Positions 1-8,561 of a DNA stretch of 64,000 nucleotides are shown piece by piece. A program made the translations under genes and the position numbers. The stretch's first letter is position 1; every line of letters starts with the position of its first letter. The DNA is from Bdellovibrionaceae bacterium UBA6502 (GTDB lineage Bacteria; Bdellovibrionota; Bdellovibrionia; Bdellovibrionales; UBA840): NCBI GenBank assembly GCA_002436415.1, contig DJMA01000028.1, positions 1 to 64,000 of the forward strand, written 5' to 3'. The notes below the pieces were generated by a model. The model searched no databases. It was not told the DNA's origin and was given only the letters and a program-made list of their open reading frames with translations.

Positions 1-7
1 TCCGGAT

Positions 8-817
8 TTAGGGGGTTGACCCGGGTTTTGACAGTCTAATAATCGCCACTCCTCCTCTTATCACAACAAAAGAAACAATCGCTCCAATGATAAGATCAGG
101 TATATTGCTTTTTAATACATAAACGAGCACGCCAGATACAATCACTCCAGTGTTTACAATCACATCGTTAGCAGAAAATATCCAACTAGCTTTCATGTGA
201 ACTTCACCATCTTTATGTTTGTGAATTAACACAAGACAAAATAGGTTTGCAGCTAAAGCAATAAGTGAAATTACAATCATATAGTTTGAAAGTGGCTCAC
301 TTCCAAAATAAAACTTTCTACCAACTTCAATTAAACAAAGTAAACCGAGAGAAATTTGCATAACCCCACTTAAAAATGCGGCTCTATTTTTCATGGTGAT
401 AGATTTACCAACGGCATACAGGCTTAAGCTATATACAAAAGAATCGGCTAACATGTCTAAGCCATCAGCAAGCAACCCCGTCGATTCTGCATAAAAACCA
501 ATAATTACCTCTACAATAAACATAGTAAAATTTATGGCGAGCAAATACTTTAGCGTTTTAGCCTCTACACTAGGAGCAATATCAGGAATTGCATCATCTG
601 CGATTACTTCAGAGCTGATTAATTCACCCGGAAGAGAAATTTCTTTTAAAGAATCTAGTATAAATTGATCTTCAACATTGTGATAGAAAATGACTTTCCT
701 CGATTCTAAGTCGAATTCCATTTTTGACTTAGAATCTATTTTTTCCATTAAACCTTCGATCATTTTGATTTCTGAAGGACAGTCCATCTTTTTAATTTTA
801 ACAGACGTTTTTTTCAT
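8..817 (-). CDS. CDF-like cation transporter with N-terminal HMA-like domain
   Basis: The first ~70 residues resemble a heavy-metal-associated fold with an MDCPSE motif, which keeps only one of the two Cys of a usual MxCxxC site. The rest is a membrane domain of about six segments that matches the small cation transporters found in metal-resistance islands. TM2 carries the DxxxD pattern (ADGLDMLAD), while the TM5 position reads SANDV and lacks the classic His. The family exports divalent cations across the inner membrane; the metal here cannot be read from sequence. The start abuts the stop of the upstream FTR1 gene, so it is the last gene of the regulator-FTR1-transporter unit. Family assignment is fairly sure, substrate is not. 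Confidence 0.8.
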   Translation of the reverse strand: MKKTSVKIKKMDCPSEIKMIEGLMEKIDSKSKMEFDLESRKVIFYHNVEDQFILDSLKEISLPGELISSEVIADDAIPDIAPSVEAKTLKYLLAINFTMFIVEVIIGFYAESTGLLADGLDMLADSFVYSLSLYAVGKSITMKNRAAFLSGVMQISLGLLCLIEVGRKFYFGSEPLSNYMIVISLIALAANLFCLVLIHKHKDGEVHMKASWIFSANDVIVNTGVIVSGVLVYVLKSNIPDLIIGAIVSFVVIRGGVAIIRLSKPGSTP

Positions 818-2707
818 CTAGACCATGCCTTTTGCAAGCTTTACTCTCGTAACAATGAAGAAAGAGAGCATTAAAACAATCATAGTCATTTGTGCGATTA
901 ACACTTCTAATGTCGAATTGAAGCCAATTACAGGCAATGAAAATACGTCTATTGACGTTTGAGAGAATGCACCTGTTTTTTGAAGTGCTCCAATTCCTTT
1001 ACCTAGAAATATTGTCGATAAGCTTAGTATTAATACAGTTGAAGCTTTAAAGAGATATTTCAAATTAAGCTTTATAGAGAATTTTATAGCAATTGCTATT
1101 ACAGTAAACGTTAATAAAACTGCTGAAATTGCTCCCAGCCCAACAAAAGACTGTTGATGCCCGTCAAGAATTAGAATTTTAAGAAAAAGTATCGTTTCAA
1201 ATATTTCTCGGAAAGAAGCCGTAAATGCGATAAAGAATAGCGCCACCCCTTTTCCGCTTCCAATGGAGGTATCTACTGCTGAAATGAACTTATCTTTAAG
1301 CTTCTGAACATCAGTATTTTTATGCATCCAATATCCAACATAAAAGAGCAGCAAGGATGCAACTAACGCAGTGTAACCTTCAAGAGACTCAGCAAGTTTA
1401 CCTGTTATATTAAAATAGCTTCCTAGTACGAAGTATGCCCCAAGTCCTATAGTAACAGATGAAATCCAACCTAAATGTATATGCTTGTTAAAGATAGTTG
1501 CGTTAGATTTTCGTGTAAGACTTAAAAGTAGGAATAGAATAAGTCCTGCTTCAAATGCCTCTCTCAAAACAATTCCAAAAGACATTAAAAAAGATGATGA
1601 TTTAGTTTTTTCTAGAGTTGTGGAATTAATGACAGCTTCTAATGTGCTAACGATTGGATTTAAAACGGACTCAATTTCTGTATTGGATGACTTTTTTCCA
1701 AGTAAACCTCTATATTTGGCCAAAGAAGTTTCTAGCTCAATAACTAATTTTTCATCCTTGGACTTCAAAATTCCTTCAACTGGCTCAATGCCTTGGAGAT
1801 ACGCCTCTAAAGAAAGGTTTCGGGCTTCTTTCACGTGCCCTGCCGTATATAAACTTAAACTTTGTTTCAAGTCCTTAATTGCTTTAGCAATATGTATTTC
1901 AAGTTGATTTTTCTTTCCTCCATTACTTGGAGGATTTGAGTTGTTATCTCGAATGCTAGCTAGAACTCCTAGAGACTTTTGCTCATCTAGTCCAAATTTT
2001 TCTTTTATTTCGTTATCTGAAAGTGCAGCACCATCTTTAATGTCTAGTCTAATCCCTTCTACTTTTTTAACATTTTTAAAACGAAAAGCGGTAACGTAGT
2101 AAGCCAACGACCATCTGTCCTCTTCAGAAAGGTAGTCATGCCCGGCCATGCCAGTTCCATTTACGCCCAGGGTAATAGTATTAAATGCTCCATAAGGTGA
2201 AACATTTTGCATCCTTTCCAAATCATGAAAATTTGTCGGAGCAGGCTCTAGTCCGACTCCATCTTTGCCATCACCATAGCCACTTTGACCGTGGCAACTC
2301 ATACAGTTTTCTTTAAATAGTTGATGTGCCCTAACTAAATTCAGAGGCTTCTTTGGGTAAGTTAAAAGGTTAAATTTTCTGAGAATATCAGCCTTTATAT
2401 TATTGGCCATCGAAGAAACTTCTTTAACACTTTTCTTTTCTAAAATACCACGGTTAAGAGCAAGTACACTGTTTTTCAAGTCGTTGTCGTAATTGTTTTC
2501 TGATGAAATCCTGAGAACTTCATTAGAGAAATCAAGTTGTTCTTGATACTCTTCCTTACTTATTACTTTACCATTTTCAACTGCTTCACCATAATCTTGA
2601 GCAAGATAGCTTAAAAGATGAACAGCCAATTCATTTTCACTTTTAGATGCTAGAGCAACATTGCTCATAACAAAAAGTAAACAAAGTAGTATGCTTCTAA
2701 TTTTCAT
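818..2707 (-). CDS. FTR1-family iron permease fused to cytochrome c
   Basis: Residues 1-20 form a signal peptide. A c-type haem site CMSCH lies at residues 135-139, with a likely axial Met in GTGMAGH near residue 187. The C-terminal half is a multi-span membrane domain with the two REXXE iron motifs of FTR1 permeases, REAFE at 382 and REIFE at 500. The family takes up iron with a periplasmic oxidation step, and the fused cytochrome c could pass on the electrons. An open frame extends 19 codons upstream, but the Met at 2707 begins the signal peptide and overlaps the end of the regulator gene by 11 bp, so translation is probably coupled. The iron role is supported by the adjacent DtxR-type regulator. 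Confidence 0.87.
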   Translation of the reverse strand: MKIRSILLCLLFVMSNVALASKSENELAVHLLSYLAQDYGEAVENGKVISKEEYQEQLDFSNEVLRISSENNYDNDLKNSVLALNRGILEKKSVKEVSSMANNIKADILRKFNLLTYPKKPLNLVRAHQLFKENCMSCHGQSGYGDGKDGVGLEPAPTNFHDLERMQNVSPYGAFNTITLGVNGTGMAGHDYLSEEDRWSLAYYVTAFRFKNVKKVEGIRLDIKDGAALSDNEIKEKFGLDEQKSLGVLASIRDNNSNPPSNGGKKNQLEIHIAKAIKDLKQSLSLYTAGHVKEARNLSLEAYLQGIEPVEGILKSKDEKLVIELETSLAKYRGLLGKKSSNTEIESVLNPIVSTLEAVINSTTLEKTKSSSFLMSFGIVLREAFEAGLILFLLLSLTRKSNATIFNKHIHLGWISSVTIGLGAYFVLGSYFNITGKLAESLEGYTALVASLLLFYVGYWMHKNTDVQKLKDKFISAVDTSIGSGKGVALFFIAFTASFREIFETILFLKILILDGHQQSFVGLGAISAVLLTFTVIAIAIKFSIKLNLKYLFKASTVLILSLSTIFLGKGIGALQKTGAFSQTSIDVFSLPVIGFNSTLEVLIAQMTMIVLMLSFFIVTRVKLAKGMV

Positions 2708-3230
2708 TAACTTTCTCCATAGAATGTATATTCTCACAAAGTCCACAGCCAATTTCGGGATCACATTGTAAGTAGTATTTTTGAAATTCTTTTAAAAACT
2801 GTAGAACGACCTTGCGGTCAGATCGCAAGAACTGAACAAACTTAAGTAGTGCCTCACCAGTATCATCTGAAAGCAAGTGTTCTATTTTACAGCTATCAGT
2901 TGTAGCAATATGCATTGGTACACCGAGCACCTCTGAAAGAAGAACAATCATTGTTTGACGCTTATTGGCCACTTTTTCCACAATGTTAATTGAATGCTTA
3001 GGAAGAGAGATGAGGTTTTCTTTTATTTTTACCAGCTTTTTTTCGCTAAGCTTTTTAAGCTGTAGGTGAACGGCATTTCTGCTAATCCCAAGCTCTTTTG
3101 CAACCGTAGAGGCGCGTAATAGGTCATCTTTTCGCAATAATGAATATATTGTCAGTAAATAATGGGTTTCTGAATGCGACAACTCATTCTCACCATATTC
3201 TTTCCAATACTGCTCAAATTGAAATTCCAA
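2697..3230 (-). CDS. DtxR/MntR-family metal-dependent transcriptional regulator
   Basis: An N-terminal winged helix (RASTVAKELGISRNAVHLQLKKL) is followed by the family's metal-binding dimerisation domain with the signature DSCKIEHLLSDD. There the Cys, Glu and His correspond to the DtxR C102-E105-H106 ligands. A Cys-rich tail (CDPEIGCGLC) closes the protein. The start is TTG at 3230 with an AGAGGG ribosome site. Members repress iron or manganese uptake genes when metal-loaded. Two operator-like palindromes lie over its own promoter, and the FTR1 gene overlaps its 3' end, so it probably represses itself, the permease and the transporter when iron is plentiful. The choice of Fe over Mn is inferred from the FTR1 partner. 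Confidence 0.85.
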   Translation of the reverse strand: MEFQFEQYWKEYGENELSHSETHYLLTIYSLLRKDDLLRASTVAKELGISRNAVHLQLKKLSEKKLVKIKENLISLPKHSINIVEKVANKRQTMIVLLSEVLGVPMHIATTDSCKIEHLLSDDTGEALLKFVQFLRSDRKVVLQFLKEFQKYYLQCDPEIGCGLCENIHSMEKVNEN

Positions 3231-3246
3231 AGCACCCTCTCTTTTT

Positions 3247-3262
3247 GTTAGGCATGCCTAAC
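3247..3262. promoter_or_regulatory. DtxR-type operator, proximal site
   Basis: GTTAGGCATGCCTAAC is a perfect 16-bp palindrome of the TTAGGC/GCCTAA type bound by DtxR-family regulators. It covers the end of the -10 hexamer and the expected transcription start of the regulator operon, a position that would give repression. Confidence 0.75.
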
Positions 3263-3288
3263 ATATTTTATGCGAATTATTCTGTCAA
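3260..3288 (-). promoter_or_regulatory. Promoter of the DtxR-type regulator operon
   Basis: Read leftward, a perfect TTGACA (3288-3283) is followed after 17 bases by TATGTT (3265-3260), about 30 bases before the TTG start. Both hexamers overlap palindromes that look like operators for the encoded regulator. Confidence 0.65.
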
Positions 3289-3299
3289 GCACGCCTAAC
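3284..3299. promoter_or_regulatory. DtxR-type operator, distal imperfect site
   Basis: On the minus strand this reads GTTAGGCGTGCTTGAC, which matches the proximal palindrome at 13 of 16 positions and overlaps the -35 hexamer. The two centres are 37 bp apart, consistent with two bound dimers. Confidence 0.6.
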
Positions 3300-3366
3300 A
3301 AATATATAAAAATTAAGACTGTTTAGGCTTTTAGAGATTTTGCAGGCACTAAAATCAATACATAGG

Positions 3367-3456
3367 TTAAGGAATGCGTTCGGTAATCGCCGTTGTTGAA
3401 CAAGCTGCAACACTAAAAAGTAGTGATATTATTAAAAACTTTTGAATCAATTTCAT
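3367..3456 (-). CDS. 29-residue lipoprotein
   Basis: A short frame preceded by a good AGGAG ribosome site encodes a hydrophobic signal (KFLIISLLF) and the lipobox SVAAC, leaving a mature peptide of about 11 residues (CSTTAITERIP). The size recalls entericidin-type lipopeptides, but there is no clear sequence match. It lies between the iron operon and a Cys-rich secreted protein. I call it real because the ribosome site, signal and lipobox occur together; function unknown. Confidence 0.55.
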   Translation of the reverse strand: MKLIQKFLIISLLFSVAACSTTAITERIP

Positions 3457-3523
3457 AATTTCTCCTGTTTACTGTCAGCAAAACAGCATTAAATTTTATA
3501 GCTTGGCTATTTTTAAAATTTAA

Positions 3524-3886
3524 TTAAGAGAAAAGGGGTGGTTTGAGAGCTGGATCAAGAAATGGGGAGATATAATTGTTATAAAAATACCATTCAATTT
3601 TAGATGATATTAATGGGCTTATAGAGGCCAGAGTTTTGTTTGAAGACATAAAGAAGTTTGTGGTACAAGAGCAAAATCTTAGACAACAACTACCTTCATC
3701 ATCACATCCATCATCTCTGCAGTCATCGCAATGATTTTCACTAATAGTTACTTTTAAAGAAGCTGAGTCTACTACTGATATCTGTTTGTTATTTGCGTCT
3801 GAGAAAACATAAGGAACGCCTGCTTTAGCAAAAGTGCTGAAAAGAAAAGTAGATAAAATAATTAGCGACAAAACTTTATTAAACAT
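3524..3886 (-). CDS. Secreted Cys/Asp-rich hypothetical protein
   Basis: The N-terminus is a signal peptide (MFNKVLSLIILSTFLF). The mature part has a cluster of Cys and Asp near the middle (CDDCRDDGCDD then CC and CSC) that could bind soft metal ions. I do not recognise a family. The frame opens three codons earlier (3895), but a promoter with -10 at 3898-3903 would start transcription about 3891, and GGATGG precedes the Met at 3886, so the later start is chosen. It follows the cus operon behind a hairpin and appears to be its own transcription unit. A metal-binding role is inference from Cys content and location. Confidence 0.6.
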   Translation of the reverse strand: MFNKVLSLIILSTFLFSTFAKAGVPYVFSDANNKQISVVDSASLKVTISENHCDDCRDDGCDDEGSCCLRFCSCTTNFFMSSNKTLASISPLISSKIEWYFYNNYISPFLDPALKPPLFS

Positions 3887-3897
3887 ATACACCATCC

Positions 3898-3925
3898 ATT
3901 ATCAACTACTATTTTGTTTAGTCAA
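3898..3925 (-). promoter_or_regulatory. Sigma-70-like promoter of the Cys-rich protein gene
   Basis: Leftward TTGACT (3925-3920), 16-base spacer, GATAAT (3903-3898). It places the transcription start only a few bases before the chosen start codon. Confidence 0.45.
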
Positions 3926-3953
3926 GTAATAATTCATGGCAAGTAACCCTTGT

Positions 3954-3975
3954 GGCAGGCTACATTTAGCCTGCC
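3954..3975 (-). terminator. Hairpin at the end of the cus operon
   Basis: An 8-bp perfect stem (GGCAGGCT and AGCCTGCC) with a 6-base loop lies 13 bases after the last gene of the cus operon. There is no strong U-run after it, so termination may be partial or Rho-assisted. Confidence 0.5.
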
Positions 3976-3988
3976 CGTTTTGGTTAGA

Positions 3989-4372
3989 TTAAAGTTTAGT
4001 CCACTTTAAAAAGTTGGATTTGCTTTTAAAATAATAAGTTCGGCCCTTATTTGTTTTATCTGCAACAATATAAGCGTCAGCTTTACTAATTTTTTCGTTA
4101 GTCAGTGGGTCGGTTGCCATTCGATGGTTAGAACTCATCTTCAACTTATCTTTGCACATGGCACAGCACCCATAGTAGCTCTTTTTTTCAACATTTACTT
4201 TAAACTCAGTGAAGTCTGCCATTGGGTTATAAAAGTTATTAACCATGCAGACTTTGTTCTTTTCAGCCACTTCAATAAAGTTATTAATATCATTCTTTGC
4301 AAAGGTGTCTGTAGAAACAAATATTGAAAAGAATAATAAAGCCAAACTTTTGAACAAATATCTTCGATTCAT
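3989..4372 (-). CDS. Secreted TRASH/YHS-like metal-binding protein
   Basis: A signal peptide of about 25 residues precedes a small domain with CMVN, then YYGCCAMCKDKL and the run ATDPLTNEKISKADAYI. This pattern is seen in secreted proteins that accompany copper systems and resembles TRASH/YHS zinc-finger-like metal sites. The Cys residues (CMVN, GCCAMC) are the likely ligands. It follows the DUF3347 gene by 13 bases and is the last gene of the cus operon. It probably binds or delivers Cu(I) in the periplasm, by inference from family and context. Confidence 0.7.
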   Translation of the reverse strand: MNRRYLFKSLALLFFSIFVSTDTFAKNDINNFIEVAEKNKVCMVNNFYNPMADFTEFKVNVEKKSYYGCCAMCKDKLKMSSNHRMATDPLTNEKISKADAYIVADKTNKGRTYYFKSKSNFLKWTKL

Positions 4373-4385
4373 AAAAACCTCCTAA

Positions 4386-5096
4386 TTAGTGATTTGTGTC
4401 CTTAGAACCACAGTGAGGCATATTTGGAGCATATGGGTTATGCACCTTGGCCATTTTCTTACTATTTTGGACCCATTTCTTTTTCACCATTGGACAAGAA
4501 TAAGCATTGTACTTTGCTCCAACGTCATAAGTGTTTACTACATGAATCAATGCCATAGAAACTAAATGATAGTTTTGGTTATTATCATCTCTTGAGCTTG
4601 AGGCTTTGATTTGGTCTAGCTTTGTTTTAGAAAACTTAAGAAGTTTTGATACCTCAGAGTCTTCAATTCCGTCGATGGCCTTTTTTAGTTTTTTTGCGGC
4701 AGCTTCTACTTTTTTTCCATCGTATTTAAAAAATGAGTTATGCAATTCTTCATTCGCTTCGAGAGCATTAACAACAGATTTTTTAGTTCCCTCACCTAAG
4801 CTTTTACGACCAGCCTTTTTGCTCATTTTGTCCATTTTTCCATGCTTCATTTTGCTATGATCCATTTTTGATTGGTCCATCTTAGAATGATCCATATTGC
4901 CGGAAGCAAATGAGTCTAAGCTCCAAACTGCAACAAAGACGATCGTTAATGCAGTTATAGACTTTTTGATTGAAATTTTACCTTCGCATTTTGGGCACAT
5001 AATATTCTCCTTTTTGAAATTATCGTTTTTATTTTCTTTGTAGCCCCAAGGACAATCCTTGCAACCAGAATTACAACATTCATCTAAAGCACTCAT
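4386..5096 (-). CDS. DUF3347-domain copper-binding protein with Cys-rich leader and possible second start
   Basis: From residue 33 the protein reads as an exported copper-site protein: MCPKCEGK, a hydrophobic segment ending FASG, a Met/His repeat (units MDHSKM, MDQSKM, MKHGKM), then a helical DUF3347 domain ending with YSCPMVKKKW and NPYAPNMPHCG. The first 32 residues carry a separate motif, CCNSGCKDCPWGY, known as a small Cys-rich module. Two starts are supported: ATG at 5096 overlaps the upstream stop (TAATG) but has a weak ribosome site; ATG at 5000 has a strong AAGGAG seven bases upstream. The long form could be cytosolic or membrane-tethered and the short form exported. A role in periplasmic Cu/Ag handling next to CusBA is likely. 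Confidence 0.72.
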   Translation of the reverse strand: MSALDECCNSGCKDCPWGYKENKNDNFKKENIMCPKCEGKISIKKSITALTIVFVAVWSLDSFASGNMDHSKMDQSKMDHSKMKHGKMDKMSKKAGRKSLGEGTKKSVVNALEANEELHNSFFKYDGKKVEAAAKKLKKAIDGIEDSEVSKLLKFSKTKLDQIKASSSRDDNNQNYHLVSMALIHVVNTYDVGAKYNAYSCPMVKKKWVQNSKKMAKVHNPYAPNMPHCGSKDTNH

Positions 5097-5440
5097 TATA
5101 GTTTCTCTCTTTGAACTAAAGTTCCTTCTTTAAATTTAAAGGAACCGTCTGTTCTAACTGTCGAATAGTGACTATTATGGATTTTGGTTACTTCTCCAGT
5201 TCCTAGCTTCTTAAGAGTGCACAAACCTTTTAGACCTCCAATTTCAGGATCAACTTGTTCACAGTCGTTGTAATAAAAAAGAATTCTATCTCCAGGTTGA
5301 ACTTCATTATCACCAAGACAAACATGAGCTGTTTTATTATCTAGCTTCATTGCAACTGACCCACGCATATATTTATGGTTAGTAGAGGCACACGATGCCA
5401 AGATAAAGGGAATACTGAGAATAACCATTTTTTTAAGCAT
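5096..5440 (-). CDS. Lipoprotein of the cus operon, paralogue of 17850-18185
   Basis: The signal ends in the lipobox ILASC. The mature protein shares with the protein at 17850-18185 the blocks KMRG/YMRGxVAMK, DNKTAHVCLG, the end GSFKFxEGTLVQ and HYSxVxT. The middle contains DPEIGGLKGLC. It looks like a small beta-rich domain, but I do not recognise a named family. It overlaps the cusA stop by 8 bp and the DUF3347 start by 1 bp, so translation is coupled. The presence of one copy in each copper operon suggests a conserved accessory role in the metal response. Confidence 0.72.
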   Translation of the reverse strand: MLKKMVILSIPFILASCASTNHKYMRGSVAMKLDNKTAHVCLGDNEVQPGDRILFYYNDCEQVDPEIGGLKGLCTLKKLGTGEVTKIHNSHYSTVRTDGSFKFKEGTLVQREKL

Positions 5441-8400
5441 GACTTTCTCCTTGTTCTATACGTCTTTGTTCAAAATAACTAAATGTTACAGGGACAATAA
5501 ATAGTGTAATTAGCTCAACTAACATCCCTCCAAGAGTTGGAATGGCCATCGGCTTCATGACTTCACTACCAGTTGTAGTTGCCCACATAACGGGAATTAG
5601 TGCCACACAGGTTGTAGTTGTTGTCATTACAAGAGGACGGATTCTTCGAGAACCTGCTTCTAACACACACTCTTTTAATTCTTCCCAATTTTTAGGTTTA
5701 TGATTTTTAATTGCCTCTTGAAGGTATGTCATCATAACGACACCATCATCAACGGCAATTCCAAAAAGAGCAATGAAACCAACCCATACAGCAACAGAGG
5801 TATTGAAGCCACCGATCCAAAGTAAGATTAGGCCTCCAGCCATTGCAATTGGAACAGCACTGAAAATAATGGCTGAATTGCGTAAATTTTTGATTCCAAG
5901 AAATATAATAACTAGATTGATAATTAGGGCTATCGGTACTAACAACTTTAGTCGATTGGTTGCTCTGACTTGATTTTCATACTGACCTGCCCAAACGATA
6001 GAGTAGCCTTTCGGAAGCTCTACATTTTTTTCAATATGCTTTTTTGCCTCTTCTACAAAGCCTATTAGGTCTCTACCTTGAACATTAAGTAGAACTACTG
6101 ATCTTAAAAGTCCGTTTTCAGATTGTATGGCAGCAGGCCCAGTGACAATCTTAATATCAGCTAATTGTTCCAGAGGAATATGTTGCCCTAGAGGACTAGG
6201 AACCAAAACTCTTTTTAGGTCATCAACACGGTCCCTTAGCTCTTTCTTGTATCGAACCCTAATTGGGTAGCGTTCTCTACCGTCATAAAATTGTCCTATG
6301 GGCATACCACCAACAGCAGTTTGGAGAATTTTATTTACTGTCCCAGTATTTATTCCGTACCTAGAGGCTGCAACTCTATCAATATCAAACTCTATATAAG
6401 GCTTTCCTGTAATCTGTTCAGCATAAACACCATATGCACCTTTAACTTTTTCTACTTCCTTTCCAACTTTACTCGCCAAAGATTCAAGTTTCCTCAAATC
6501 ATCACCAAATATTTTAATACCAATTTGAGTTTTTATTCCTGTAGAGATCATTCCAATTCTTGTTTGGATTGGAAAATCCCATGAATTAACTAAACCCGGA
6601 ACTTGTAAGGCCTGATCTAAGTCCTGCATGATTTCGTAGATAGTTTTTCCTTCAGGCCACTGGTCTTTTGGAACAAGCTTAATAACTGTCTCAAACATAG
6701 CGACGGGAGCAGGATCAATTGCAGAATTTGCTCTACCTAATTTACCAACTGAGTATTCTACTAAAGGATGATCTTTTAGCACTTTGTCAGTGTAGGCCAA
6801 AAGCTCTCTTGCTTTAGTCATACTAACATCAGGAGTTGTTGTAGGCATATATAGGATGTCACCCTCATTGAGAGATGGCATAAACTCTTTACCAAGATTA
6901 GAAAGAGCAAGCCCTCCTAGGATAAGTAGAATCATTGGGGCTATTAAAAACCTCTTTCTATTTTCTAGTACCCAGTTAAGTGCTGGTTGATAACTCTTAA
7001 CAATGAACAAACTTACTTTATTTTTTTCAATTGGCTTTAATTTACCATTAAGCATAAAAACAGATAATGCTGGGACTAAAATAATCGCAACAACGACAGA
7101 GCCGAACATTGCCAATGTTTTTGCCCATGCAAGAGGCCCAAAGAGTTTTCCTTCACTTCCTTCAAGGCCAAATACTGGCAAAAAGGTCACAATTGTTGTC
7201 ATTACAGCCGTTAAAATCGCTGGCCCCACTTCACGGGCCGATCTTACAATAATTTCAACTCTTTCTGACTTACTGGCTTCTGGCTTTTCGGATAGGTGTG
7301 AATAGATATTCTCTGTCATGATAATACCCATATCAACCATTGAGCCAATGGCAATTACCATTCCAGATAAACTCATAACATTGGAGTCAATTCCTATCAG
7401 TTTCATAAGAATGAAACTAATACCAACACCAAAGGGCAAAGTTAGAGATACTAGAATCGAGGATTGAAAATGAAGAAGAAATAAAAGGATTACAACAACT
7501 GTTATAACAATTTCTTCACTTAAAGCGGAATAAACAGTACCGATAGTATTCTCTATCAATTCTGTACGATCATAAAAAGGAACAACTTTTACACCTTTAG
7601 GCAAACCTTTTTCTACTACTTTTAGTCTTTCTTTTACTTTATCAATAACTTGTTTTGGGTTTTCCCCAAAGCGCATTGTGACGACTCCTCCGACAGCCTC
7701 AGTACCGTTCTTATCTAAAGCTCCTCTCCTAAACCCTGGTCCAAAACCGACAGTCGCGACATCTTTTACTCTAATTGGAGTTTTATTTTTAATTGCTAAA
7801 ACAACGTTTTCAATATCAGTCAAAGATTTAAAGAAGCCTTTACCACGAACAATAAACTCTCTATCTCCATCTTCAACAACTTCAGCTCCTACATCAATAT
7901 TGCTTTCTTTAATTGACTTTAAAAGCTTACTAAAATGTATGTTGTAGGCAAAAAGCTTTTTAGGATCGACATCTATTTGGTATTCTTTTACAAATCCACC
8001 AACACTAGCAACTTCACTTACACCATCTACTCCTTGCAGAAGGTATCTAACGTAAAAGTCTTGAATTGATCTAAGCTCTGCGAGTGACTTGGGATTGATG
8101 TTATTTTCTTCATTTTCAATAGTGTACCAATAAATTTGTCCAAGCCCAGTTGCATCTGGCCCCATTTGAGGTACAACACCTGAGGGCAGTTCACTTCCAG
8201 CAGTTGATAATTTTTCTAAAACTCTTGATCTACTCCAGTAAAAATCAACATCGTCTTTGAAAATCACATAAATTGTAGAGAAACCAAATGCTGAAATTCC
8301 TCGGATGTTTTTTACTCCTGGAATTCCTTGAAGCATGATACTTAAAGGATAAGTAACTTGTTCTTCAATGTCTTTTGGCGAGCGGCCAGGCCACTCAGTA

Positions 8401-8549
8401 AAAACAATTTGCTGATTTTCACCAATATCTGGTATAGCATCAATCCTTGCCGTCTTAAGACTAAAAATTGAGAGCAGAGCAACTAATACAAAAAGTATAA
8501 CTACTAGAACTCTATTGCGAATGGATGCTTCTATAAGTTTTTGAATCAT
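5433..8549 (-). CDS. cusA: CusA-type heavy-metal efflux RND transporter
   Basis: This is the proton-driven inner-membrane pump of a tripartite exporter. The 1038 residues show the RND layout, with the TM4 motif GSMVDMGIIMTEN (Asp406) and FGIAVDDGVVMM near the end. Three Met residues that bind Cu(I)/Ag(I) in E. coli CusA (M573, M623, M672) are matched here by M568 (LYMPT), M618 (VAMFET) and M667 (RIGMISTG), a constant offset of five. This argues for monovalent Cu/Ag export rather than Zn/Co/Cd. It sits 12 bases after cusB and overlaps the following lipoprotein gene. Family and substrate class are secure. Confidence 0.95.
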   Translation of the reverse strand: MIQKLIEASIRNRVLVVILFVLVALLSIFSLKTARIDAIPDIGENQQIVFTEWPGRSPKDIEEQVTYPLSIMLQGIPGVKNIRGISAFGFSTIYVIFKDDVDFYWSRSRVLEKLSTAGSELPSGVVPQMGPDATGLGQIYWYTIENEENNINPKSLAELRSIQDFYVRYLLQGVDGVSEVASVGGFVKEYQIDVDPKKLFAYNIHFSKLLKSIKESNIDVGAEVVEDGDREFIVRGKGFFKSLTDIENVVLAIKNKTPIRVKDVATVGFGPGFRRGALDKNGTEAVGGVVTMRFGENPKQVIDKVKERLKVVEKGLPKGVKVVPFYDRTELIENTIGTVYSALSEEIVITVVVILLFLLHFQSSILVSLTLPFGVGISFILMKLIGIDSNVMSLSGMVIAIGSMVDMGIIMTENIYSHLSEKPEASKSERVEIIVRSAREVGPAILTAVMTTIVTFLPVFGLEGSEGKLFGPLAWAKTLAMFGSVVVAIILVPALSVFMLNGKLKPIEKNKVSLFIVKSYQPALNWVLENRKRFLIAPMILLILGGLALSNLGKEFMPSLNEGDILYMPTTTPDVSMTKARELLAYTDKVLKDHPLVEYSVGKLGRANSAIDPAPVAMFETVIKLVPKDQWPEGKTIYEIMQDLDQALQVPGLVNSWDFPIQTRIGMISTGIKTQIGIKIFGDDLRKLESLASKVGKEVEKVKGAYGVYAEQITGKPYIEFDIDRVAASRYGINTGTVNKILQTAVGGMPIGQFYDGRERYPIRVRYKKELRDRVDDLKRVLVPSPLGQHIPLEQLADIKIVTGPAAIQSENGLLRSVVLLNVQGRDLIGFVEEAKKHIEKNVELPKGYSIVWAGQYENQVRATNRLKLLVPIALIINLVIIFLGIKNLRNSAIIFSAVPIAMAGGLILLWIGGFNTSVAVWVGFIALFGIAVDDGVVMMTYLQEAIKNHKPKNWEELKECVLEAGSRRIRPLVMTTTTTCVALIPVMWATTTGSEVMKPMAIPTLGGMLVELITLFIVPVTFSYFEQRRIEQGESHA

Positions 8550-8561
8550 TTTTTGCCCCTC

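Noticed and set aside
1485..1907. 140-residue frame on the plus strand inside the FTR1 gene
   Set aside because: It is antisense to a well-supported gene, has no ribosome site and no protein-like pattern.
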